Of a DNA stretch of 5,767 nucleotides, positions 1-5,095 are shown piece by piece. Origin of the DNA: Fidelibacterota bacterium (GTDB taxonomy: Bacteria; Fidelibacterota; BS150m-G59). Under the pieces are notes generated by a model. It saw nothing but the letters and a program-made list of their open reading frames with translations, was not told the DNA's origin and made no database searches. The first letter of the stretch is position 1. Every line of letters starts with the position of its first letter. Location: NCBI GenBank assembly GCA_016784265.1, contig JADHUZ010000099.1:1-5767 (forward strand), in the 5' to 3' direction. A program made the translations under genes and the position numbers.

Positions 1-122
1 TTCCGCCAACCTTTTGTCTCGAAGATTACAAGAATCCAAGCAAGCCCAATAGAAATTGGTGGAAAAAGAAAATGAAATCCAATTGTTAATGCAAATTGGA
101 TTCTAGCGAGTAAAACTTCCAT
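1..122 (-). CDS. cydA: Cytochrome bd ubiquinol oxidase subunit I, N-terminal fragment (cut by window edge)
   Basis: Only the first 40 codons are present; the gene runs off the left edge. The protein begins MEVLLARIQFALTIGFHFLF and continues PPISIGLAWILVIFETKGWR. This matches the start of CydA, where the first transmembrane helix carries the conserved (L/I)QFAL..xxHFxFPP(I/L)xxG pattern. The His at residue 17, in GFHFLF, corresponds by position to the heme ligand in the first helix (His19 in E. coli). CydA with CydB forms the inner-membrane quinol oxidase that reduces O2 at low oxygen levels; this function is family knowledge, and CydB is not in view. The start codon is ATG at 122-120 on the minus strand, preceded by a clear AGGAGA Shine-Dalgarno at 133-128. 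It is divergent from pepA. Whether the full gene is intact cannot be judged here. Confidence 0.93.
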   Translation of the reverse strand, partial: MEVLLARIQFALTIGFHFLFPPISIGLAWILVIFETKGWR

Positions 123-358
123 AAATTTCTCCTAATTAATTATCAATACATCACCTCGTTTTTATTTGGGAAATGTTTTTATATTTTCAGATTTTTAGTG
201 AGCGTAAGATATTGTAAAACGACAAAACAATACAAGAGTTTTTTTGCAGTTTGACAGTCTCTTCTAAAAAATCAATCAAAATTTTTATCTTTTGTTTTTG
301 AAAGTAATGCGCATTAAACTACGTGCTAGGCTTTTGGTAGAATTTTGAGGAGTAAACA
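123..358. promoter_or_regulatory. Divergent cydA/pepA intergenic region, promoters not resolved
   Basis: This 236-bp AT-rich stretch separates two genes transcribed away from each other and should hold promoters for both. Candidate elements are weak. On the plus strand there is a perfect TTGACA at 251-256, but no good -10 lies 16-18 bp downstream. A TGgTAGAAT extended -10-like string at 335-343 would start transcription inside the pepA Shine-Dalgarno, so it is doubtful. On the minus strand a TACAAT (-10-like) lies at 216-211 without a matching -35 at normal spacing. An inverted repeat TATTGT-N11-ACAATA (210-215/227-232) overlaps that TACAAT. I found no coding sequence, no riboswitch-like structure and no convincing FNR half-site pair (TTGAT-N4-ATCAA). 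Confidence 0.5.
347..352 (+). promoter_or_regulatory. Shine-Dalgarno site of pepA
   Basis: GAGGAG lies 6 nt before the ATG at 359. It supports this ATG as the true start of pepA. Confidence 0.85.
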
Positions 359-1852
359 ATGAAAACAAATAAAATCAATCTAAAAAATACATCTTTGGAA
401 AATGTGGAATTACTCGTGCTCGGCGTGTTTGACGATAAGAAATTATCGATTGCGCAGAAAAAAACGGATTCAATTGTCGGACACATTATTTCAAATTTGC
501 TTGAAAAAAATGAGTTTAAAGCGAAACGAAATACATCGCATTTGTTGTATTCGAATGCACTTGAAGTCCAACGAATTCTTGTGATTGGACTCGGCAAGAG
601 GAAAGGTTTTTCGTTGCATAATCTCCGTGAAGCGATGGGAATTGTCGCGAAGAAAGCAGATGCGCTAAAAATCAAGAATGTAACAGCGGAGATTGTCGGA
701 AAACCAGCGATTCGGAAACCGATTGAATCTGTTTTAGAAAATATGGCGATAGGTTTCAGTCTCGGTGGATATAAATTTCTCGATTACAAAACTGGCGAAA
801 ACAATGATGATCTAAAAATAAATCTCGAAATTTTGGTTGAAGGACATATTTATGTGGCACAAAAGCGAGCACTCGAAAAAGGAATATCCGTCGCAGATTC
901 CGTCAGATTATCTCGAGATTTAGCAAATCATCCGGGCAATGTGGCGACACCGACATATCTTGCGAAAACAGCGCGAGAAATTGGAAAATTAGGTGGGATG
1001 AATGTTACCGTCATTGATAAAAAAGATTTCAAAAAGATGGGATTGGGTGCAATTGCCGGCGTGGCACAAGGCTCTGATGAGACGGCGAAAATGATCATCA
1101 TGGAATACAAAACTGAGAAAAAAACGGCTAAAACGTTGGGTTTAGTCGGAAAAGGTTTGACGTTTGATAGTGGTGGAATTTCATTAAAACCGGGCGCAAA
1201 AATGGACCAGATGAAATTCGATATGTGCGGTTCCGCGACGGTTTTGGGAATCATGAATGCAGTTGCGCACCTCAATCCAGAAGTAAATGTTATTGCTGTA
1301 ATTGGTGCTGCAGAAAATATGCCGAGCGGAAAAGCATATAAACCCGGCGATATTCTTAAAGCGTACAACGGAAAAACCATCGAGGTGCTGAATACTGATG
1401 CGGAAGGTCGGATTGTGCTTGCAGATGCATTGAGTTATATCACAAAAAATTTCCATCTCGATGCTTTGGTTGATTTTGCTACTTTGACAGGTGCGGTTAT
1501 CAGTTGCCTCGGTCACGAAGCCGCCGCTGTTATGGGCACAGAATCTTCTTTTGTAAAAAGATTATTGAAGAGCGGGGAAAATTCCGGAGATAGGCTTTGG
1601 GAACTGCCGCTTTGGGATGACTTTTGCGAGGACACAAAAAGCAAAATTGCCGACGTGAAAAATATCGGTTCCCGAGGTGCAGGAACGATTATGGGCGGAG
1701 CGTTTCTGAAAGAATTTGTGGAAAGTGATGTGCCGTGGGCGCATATCGATATTGCTGGTGTTGCGTGGGACAGCAAAGAAAAGCCTCACATTCCCAAGGG
1801 ACCTTCTGGCTTTGGGGTTCGGTTAATCCTCGATCTTATAGATAATTTTTAA
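359..1852 (+). CDS. pepA: Leucyl aminopeptidase, M17 family (cytosol aminopeptidase PepA)
   Basis: Complete 497-residue protein, close to the usual ~500 of the family (E. coli PepA is 503). It removes N-terminal amino acids, preferring Leu, from peptides in the cytoplasm using two divalent metals, and acts as a hexamer (family knowledge). Residues about 1-165 form the N-terminal macro-like domain, and the rest is the catalytic domain. The metal ligands are visible: K265 and D270 (in GKGLTFDSGG), D288 (KFDMCG), and D347 and E349 in the M17 signature NTDAEGR. The catalytic K277 (ISLKPG) and R351 are also present. All are offset by exactly five from the E. coli residues as I remember them (270, 275, 293, 352, 354, 282, 356), so the active site is intact. 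The C-terminal HIDIAGVAW...PKGPSGFGVRL block is typical. E. coli PepA also binds DNA; nothing here shows that for this protein. The gene is monocistronic, ending in a strong terminator. Confidence 0.97.
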   Translation: MKTNKINLKNTSLENVELLVLGVFDDKKLSIAQKKTDSIVGHIISNLLEKNEFKAKRNTSHLLYSNALEVQRILVIGLGKRKGFSLHNLREAMGIVAKKADALKIKNVTAEIVGKPAIRKPIESVLENMAIGFSLGGYKFLDYKTGENNDDLKINLEILVEGHIYVAQKRALEKGISVADSVRLSRDLANHPGNVATPTYLAKTAREIGKLGGMNVTVIDKKDFKKMGLGAIAGVAQGSDETAKMIIMEYKTEKKTAKTLGLVGKGLTFDSGGISLKPGAKMDQMKFDMCGSATVLGIMNAVAHLNPEVNVIAVIGAAENMPSGKAYKPGDILKAYNGKTIEVLNTDAEGRIVLADALSYITKNFHLDALVDFATLTGAVISCLGHEAAAVMGTESSFVKRLLKSGENSGDRLWELPLWDDFCEDTKSKIADVKNIGSRGAGTIMGGAFLKEFVESDVPWAHIDIAGVAWDSKEKPHIPKGPSGFGVRLILDLIDNF

Positions 1853-1856
1853 TCAC

Positions 1857-1886
1857 AAAAAAGGCGAGAAAAATCTCGCCTTTTTT
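1857..1886. terminator. Bidirectional intrinsic terminator between pepA and the GAF gene
   Basis: A perfect hairpin has arms GGCGAGA (1863-1869) and TCTCGCC (1874-1880) around an AAAA loop. It is flanked by A6 (1857-1862) and T6 (1881-1886). Because the left flank is an A-run and the right flank a T-run, the structure has a GC stem followed by a U-tract when read from either strand. It lies 4 nt after the pepA stop and about 20 nt after the stop of the convergent minus-strand gene, so it probably ends both transcripts. Confidence 0.93.
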
Positions 1887-1900
1887 CTTAATCTTTTTTT

Positions 1901-1920
1901 GTGCCGATTAGGTGCCGATT
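1901..1920. repeat. Short tandem duplication GTGCCGATT spanning the GAF gene stop codon
   Basis: GTGCCGATT occurs at 1901-1909 and again at 1912-1920, an 11-bp period with AG between copies. On the minus strand the right-hand copy encodes the last residues IGT, and the stop codon TAA (1910-1908) falls at the junction. It looks like a small replication-slippage duplication. Confidence 0.75.
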
Positions 1921-2522
1921 TTGTGACTGCGCCGAAATTCATCTGCCCATTTTATGATACCACTCACAGCATCTCTCAGCATGTGCGTTTGATATTCATC
2001 CACATCTCGACGCTTCAGCACATTTAATAAAGCGCTGATTTGTTCGAGAAGTTCGGTTAAAAAATCTTCATCTTCCTCGGTGAATTCATTGCCGGTTTTC
2101 TTGTTCAAAGCTTGAAATGCTCCGATGGTTTTGTTTTTATGCACGACAGGCAATGCAATTAAATTTTCAGTTTTGTAGCCAGTTTCCAAATCCGAATGAA
2201 AATAAAAATGCGGATGATCGTACGGGGCATTTGTGCGAACAATCGAATTGCTTGAAAACACCATGCCCACAATCCCAAGATCTTTCGGAACGGAAATCTC
2301 GCCCTTTGTGAGTCCCCATGCAAAATGAGTATAAAGTTCATCAGTTCTTTCATCATGGAAGAAAAAAGATACTCGATCAGCATCCAAAAAACCTGCGACG
2401 ACTTCGCTAATTTTTTTAATTAAAACCGATGGCGGTTCTTTTTCGTTGATTATATTGCTGATTTTCAACAGCGCGTTTAGCTTCTTGATTTGTTGATCTT
2501 CGTTCTTCGAATGCTCTATCAT
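1908..2522 (-). CDS. Stand-alone GAF-domain protein with NKFDE motif
   Basis: 204 residues: a short coiled-coil-like N-terminal helix (about 1-40), one GAF domain (about 30-168) and a 35-residue helical tail; no transmembrane segment, so probably cytoplasmic. The GAF core reads GIVGMVF (83-89), then PYDHPHFYFHSDLETGY (100-116), LIALPV (121-126) and KTIGAFQALNKK (131-142). It contains a complete N-K-x(n)-F-x3-D-E motif (N140, K141, F147, D151, E152), characteristic of GAF domains of phosphodiesterases and some adenylyl cyclases that bind cyclic nucleotides. Ligand binding is inferred, not shown. No kinase, cyclase, GGDEF or DNA-binding output domain is attached, so the protein would have to signal through a partner or be a small sensor. 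Start: ATG at 2522 with GGAGGG 8 nt upstream. It is convergent with pepA and divergent from the lipoprotein gene. Confidence 0.88.
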   Translation of the reverse strand: MIEHSKNEDQQIKKLNALLKISNIINEKEPPSVLIKKISEVVAGFLDADRVSFFFHDERTDELYTHFAWGLTKGEISVPKDLGIVGMVFSSNSIVRTNAPYDHPHFYFHSDLETGYKTENLIALPVVHKNKTIGAFQALNKKTGNEFTEEDEDFLTELLEQISALLNVLKRRDVDEYQTHMLRDAVSGIIKWADEFRRSHKIGT

Positions 2523-2604
2523 GAGCCGTTCCCTCCATTAAAACTACAAAATACCATAGAAAAATTTACAAAGAAACATCCTTTCCGTCAAATAAACAGT
2601 TTGC

Positions 2605-2624
2605 AAAAATGAATATTTATTTTT
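2605..2624. repeat. AT-rich near-perfect 20-bp palindrome in the divergent promoter region
   Basis: The sequence is symmetric about the centre of AATATT (2612-2617), with one mismatched pair (G2611/T2618) out of ten. It lies upstream of both divergent genes, where an operator could sit. In a region this rich in A and T, chance symmetry is a serious alternative. Confidence 0.45.
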
Positions 2625-2638
2625 TTGCTAAAAACTCG

Positions 2639-2644
2639 TAAAAT
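2639..2644 (+). promoter_or_regulatory. Candidate -10 element (TAAAAT) directly upstream of the lipoprotein ATG
   Basis: TAAAAT matches TATAAT at five of six positions. A start site 6-7 nt downstream would fall at about 2650-2651, on or next to the ATG, giving a leaderless mRNA. This would agree with the missing Shine-Dalgarno. The region 17 bp upstream is only a weak -35 (about three of six), so the call is tentative. Confidence 0.3.
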
Positions 2645-2649
2645 GTGGC

Positions 2650-3528
2650 ATGAGCAAACGCGTCATTTTATCTTATTTGATGGTTTTGTTTTTCAGTTGC
2701 GATGACGAATCGACACACGAAAAGCAAAATGAAAACATTTTATCTGTTCCGAATCAGGAATTTATTTCCGATGTGGAAAATATTTCCGTTGAAATTCATC
2801 TAATTTCTGAGGATGAAATCGCATCTTTTGAGATTGTCCTGTCAGATGAGCCAGATAAAATCGCAGGTGTGAGCGCGTCTTCAGTCGTTTGCGATTCTAT
2901 TTCTAGCGATGAAATATCCGATGGTTTTAAAATATCAGGCGTATTCTCAGAACCGCTGTTGCCCGGTGAATATACATTGGTTATCGCAGAATATTTACGA
3001 ACTAAAAATGCTGCCAAAAAAACAACGGATACCAACAATAAACTTTTGTTAGAAGAAAAAACGATCGAATTTGGAACAGACTCTGTGGAAATTGCAATCA
3101 TTCTCGAAAATCAGGACATTGTGGGCGGTTTTCAATTTGATGTTTCCGATGAGCCAAATGTTATGGTTGGACTTTCCGTATCTACCGAATTGTCAGGATT
3201 TACAGTTTCCGGCAATGAAATAACAAACGGTTTTCGCATTCTTGGGTTTAGTATGACTGGCGCTACTATTCCTGTTGGTGAGCAGACAATAGTTTGGATT
3301 CAATATGAAATTGGACAGCCGGAAAACGGGGAAATTTCGCTGGTGTTACTTAATCCGACACTTTCAGATCCACTTGGAAATCCTCTCGATGTTGCAACAA
3401 AAGATGGAAGCATCGTTTTTGTTGAATCCATCTCGACAGTTTTGTCTTTTCAAAATGCTGTTTTGCGTGATGAAAACGGTAAAAAATTGTCGGTTGAAAT
3501 GTTAGGCGGAACAGTTACTTTGCAATGA
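2650..3528 (+). CDS. Predicted lipoprotein with cohesin-like beta-sandwich repeats
   Basis: 292 residues. The N-terminus MSKRVILSYLMVLFFSC is a lipoprotein-type signal with Cys17 as the likely lipidated residue. The lipobox FFSC is non-canonical (Phe rather than Leu at -3). The mature part begins with an acidic linker, DDESTHEKQNE. Two related segments follow. Repeat 1 (about 47-115) and repeat 2 (146-219) share VEI..I at the start, SDEP, G-x-S-x-S, EI-x-(D/N)-GF-x-I-x-G and P-x-GE-x-T near the end. Repeat 2 continues to residue 257 with SLVLLNPTLSDPLGNPL..DGSIVF, the closing half of a cohesin-type fold. Residues 263-292 align to that closing half without gaps (8 of 29 identical). The cohesin-like assignment comes from remembered patterns such as VGGFQFDV and DGSIVF, not a search. 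Such domains mediate protein-protein or carbohydrate contacts. The ATG is the first possible start after an in-frame stop at 2629; no Shine-Dalgarno precedes it. Specific function unknown. Confidence 0.85.
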   Translation: MSKRVILSYLMVLFFSCDDESTHEKQNENILSVPNQEFISDVENISVEIHLISEDEIASFEIVLSDEPDKIAGVSASSVVCDSISSDEISDGFKISGVFSEPLLPGEYTLVIAEYLRTKNAAKKTTDTNNKLLLEEKTIEFGTDSVEIAIILENQDIVGGFQFDVSDEPNVMVGLSVSTELSGFTVSGNEITNGFRILGFSMTGATIPVGEQTIVWIQYEIGQPENGEISLVLLNPTLSDPLGNPLDVATKDGSIVFVESISTVLSFQNAVLRDENGKKLSVEMLGGTVTLQ

Positions 3529-3534
3529 TTGTTT

Positions 3535-3550
3535 CCTTTGAATTCAAAGG
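3535..3550. repeat. Perfect 16-bp palindrome CCTTTGAATTCAAAGG between lipoprotein and barrel genes
   Basis: The 16-bp sequence is fully self-complementary, and one further T-A pair extends it (3534/3551). As RNA it could fold as a 6-7 bp stem with an AAUU loop. It is followed by ATTTCCCTCG rather than a T-run, so it is a poor intrinsic terminator. Its place, 6 nt after the lipoprotein stop and about 48 nt before the next ATG, would suit an operator, an mRNA-processing hairpin or a weak attenuator. Confidence 0.7.
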
Positions 3551-3586
3551 ATTTCCCTCGTAACTTATCACTCTCGAAAACAGATA

Positions 3587-3592
3587 GAGGAG
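3587..3592 (+). promoter_or_regulatory. Shine-Dalgarno site of the barrel gene
   Basis: GAGGAG lies 6 nt before the ATG at 3599, the same spacing as pepA. It supports that start and contrasts with the upstream lipoprotein gene, which has no such site. Confidence 0.85.
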
Positions 3593-3598
3593 ACTAAA

Positions 3599-5059
3599 AT
3601 GCGCAGTTTAATTTTACTTTTTTCAGTAATTCTTTGGGGGCAAGTTGCCGATTCGACAGGCGAAAAATTTTCCATGTCCGGTGGAGTTGGAACAGTCACA
3701 ATTGACGGAAAAACCTACAATCAATTAGCGTTTCGCCCCGAAATCCCAATCTGGAAATTTGGCATCGGATTGGATTTGGCATTTTATTTTGATGAGGAAG
3801 GTAATTTCCTGACTGACGATTGGGAAGGGGCTGGTGCGCTTACTCAAAAAATAATGTATCTTCGGTTTGGAAAACCGTATGATAAATATTATTTCCGTGC
3901 TGGACTTTTGCAGGATGTGACGCTTGGCTATGGAATTTTAGTCAATCATTACACAAATGGACTTAAATATCCAGCCGTGAAACAGATGGGTTTGACTGGA
4001 AAAATCAAGACAGATTTTGGCGGTTTGGAATTTTTCTCATCAAATTTGGAACAATCGTTTTTTGGCGTGCGCGCATTTATCAATCCCGCATCAAAACTGG
4101 AAATTGGATTATCAGTCGTGAAAGATGGCAATATGTTTGATGGGTTGACAGATTCAGATGGCGATGGATATCCAAATTTATTGGATGGTTTTCCTGATGA
4201 TGCAAATTCTCATTTGGATAGCGATGGCGATGGAGAACCAGACGACACTGATAAGGATGCCGATGGTGATGGAATTACAGATAACGAAGATTTTTTGCAT
4301 TCTATTGGAATTTATGATACTCTTGATCATTCTGTTGATGTTGATGAAAATCCATTTCAAATAACAGATGCAAACAGGCACAGCATTTCTGCTTTTGCGC
4401 TGGATATTGGCTATCCAATTTACGAAAGCGGAAACATGCGATTAACAACTTATGCACAACTAGCAGCATATTCACAATTTTATAACGACTCAACGGGGAA
4501 ATACGAACATCCCGTTGGATTTGCACCGGGAATCCGTTTAGATTCTGGCCCCGTTTCTGTATTTACTGAATATCGTAATTTCTCCACGAAGTTTGTATCT
4601 GAATTTTTCAATCGCACATACGATATCGAGCGCGCGACAGTTTTTGGCGATACTGTGCAGACAAAAGACGAGATGCTGACAGCAGAAAAGTATCCCAAAA
4701 GAGCAGGTTGGATGGCAGGTGCGAATATTGATTTTGGAACTTTTGGCAGTTTTGGCGCCACTTTTCAAAATATGACAGCTGGTGAAATCGTGGATAAAAG
4801 TATCTATTCTACGTTAAAATTGAATGTCTCCAAAATCCCAAAAATGCAATCAGCGGAAGCGTTTTATCAACAAACAAATGTCGAAGATTGGTTTACACCT
4901 AAATCTGAATCTACAATTTTGGGCTATCGAATTGGTTTTGATGTGTCCGATGGCGTGACGCTTTTTTACAAATTTCAGAAAACATTTTCGGATACCGATG
5001 GCGATGGAATTCTTGAGCCAATCACATTTACACAAATCGAAACAGCATTTAGTTTTTGA
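3599..5059 (+). CDS. Outer-membrane beta-barrel protein with TSP3-type calcium-binding repeats
   Basis: 486 residues, complete. A Sec signal peptide (MRSLILLFSVILWGQVA, likely cut after Ala17) leads into alternating hydrophobic/aromatic strands separated by Gly- and Asn-rich turns. Examples are KIMYLRFG, YYFRAGL, GLEFFSSN, LEIGLSVV, GVTLFYKFQKTF. The chain ends in Phe (IETAFSF), the usual outer-membrane barrel signal. Residues 185-231 are a thrombospondin-type-3 segment with three DxDGDG loops starting at D185, D207 and D220. Each has Asp at EF-hand positions 1, 3, 5 and 12, so Ca2+ binding is expected. A fourth DTDGDG (465-470) lies before the last strand, in a loop that should face outward if the C-terminus is periplasmic. 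I recall similar uncharacterised barrels with TSP3 inserts in FCB-type bacteria but cannot name a family. Transport, adhesion or structural roles are all possible. It follows the lipoprotein gene by 70 nt and precedes alaS by 36 nt. Confidence 0.87.
   Translation: MRSLILLFSVILWGQVADSTGEKFSMSGGVGTVTIDGKTYNQLAFRPEIPIWKFGIGLDLAFYFDEEGNFLTDDWEGAGALTQKIMYLRFGKPYDKYYFRAGLLQDVTLGYGILVNHYTNGLKYPAVKQMGLTGKIKTDFGGLEFFSSNLEQSFFGVRAFINPASKLEIGLSVVKDGNMFDGLTDSDGDGYPNLLDGFPDDANSHLDSDGDGEPDDTDKDADGDGITDNEDFLHSIGIYDTLDHSVDVDENPFQITDANRHSISAFALDIGYPIYESGNMRLTTYAQLAAYSQFYNDSTGKYEHPVGFAPGIRLDSGPVSVFTEYRNFSTKFVSEFFNRTYDIERATVFGDTVQTKDEMLTAEKYPKRAGWMAGANIDFGTFGSFGATFQNMTAGEIVDKSIYSTLKLNVSKIPKMQSAEAFYQQTNVEDWFTPKSESTILGYRIGFDVSDGVTLFYKFQKTFSDTDGDGILEPITFTQIETAFSF
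4151..4291 (+). repeat. Segment coding three TSP3/EF-hand-like calcium loops
   Basis: This stretch codes for residues 185-231 of the barrel protein. The DxDGDG motifs begin at 4151, 4217 and 4256. The core GATGGCGATGGA is identical at nucleotide level at 4157-4168 and 4223-4234 and has one change (GGT for GGC) at 4262-4273. A fourth identical copy is at 4997-5008 near the gene's 3' end. The spacing and the FPDD between loops fit the thrombospondin-type-3 pattern. Confidence 0.85.
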
Positions 5060-5084
5060 GTTATTTCCAAATTTTAAATTAAAA

Positions 5085-5089
5085 AAGGA
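5085..5089 (+). promoter_or_regulatory. Shine-Dalgarno site that fixes the TTG start of alaS
   Basis: AAGGA ends 6 nt before TTG at 5096. The reading frame upstream of this TTG is open only back to the TGA at 5057-5059 and has no ATG, GTG or other TTG, so TTG is the only reasonable start. Confidence 0.8.
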
Positions 5090-5095
5090 CAGGGT

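Larger units (their letters stand above)
2523..2649. promoter_or_regulatory. Divergent intergenic region between GAF and lipoprotein genes
   Basis: This 127-bp, very AT-rich region must carry promoters in both directions. On the minus side, GGAGGG (2536-2531) is the Shine-Dalgarno of the GAF gene, and a TGgTATTTT extended -10-like string lies roughly 25-35 bp upstream of that gene's ATG with no good -35. On the plus side, TAAAAT at 2639-2644 is a five-of-six -10 match just before the lipoprotein ATG. A near-palindrome occupies 2605-2624. No coding sequence is seen. Confidence 0.5.

Noticed and set aside
251..256. Perfect TTGACA as the pepA -35 box
   Set aside because: No acceptable -10 hexamer occurs 16-18 bp downstream (best is three of six), so I do not call it a promoter.
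338..343. TAGAAT extended -10 for pepA
   Set aside because: It would start transcription near 350, cutting into the Shine-Dalgarno at 347-352, which is needed for the strongly supported ATG at 359.
928..1380. Open frame of 150 codons on the minus strand inside pepA
   Set aside because: It lies wholly within the well-supported pepA catalytic region, has no Shine-Dalgarno or recognisable domain, and its openness follows from the codon pattern of the sense gene. The other antisense frames in pepA (319-675, 1184-1516, 1513-1776, 1562-1789) are rejected for the same reason.
3529..3598. Intrinsic terminator after the lipoprotein gene
   Set aside because: The palindrome could form a short hairpin, but no T-run follows on the plus strand and the stem has few GC pairs.
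4151..4291. True dockerin domain in the barrel protein
   Set aside because: The loops share the EF-hand-like Asp pattern but lack the paired loop-helix repeat of dockerins; spacing and the FPDD linker fit TSP3 instead.
4158..4364. Short open frame on the plus strand within the calcium-repeat region
   Set aside because: It is the shifted reading of the GAT-GGC-GAT-GGA repeats (giving Met/Ile-rich sequence) and has no ribosome site. The TSP3 frame is clearly the coding one.
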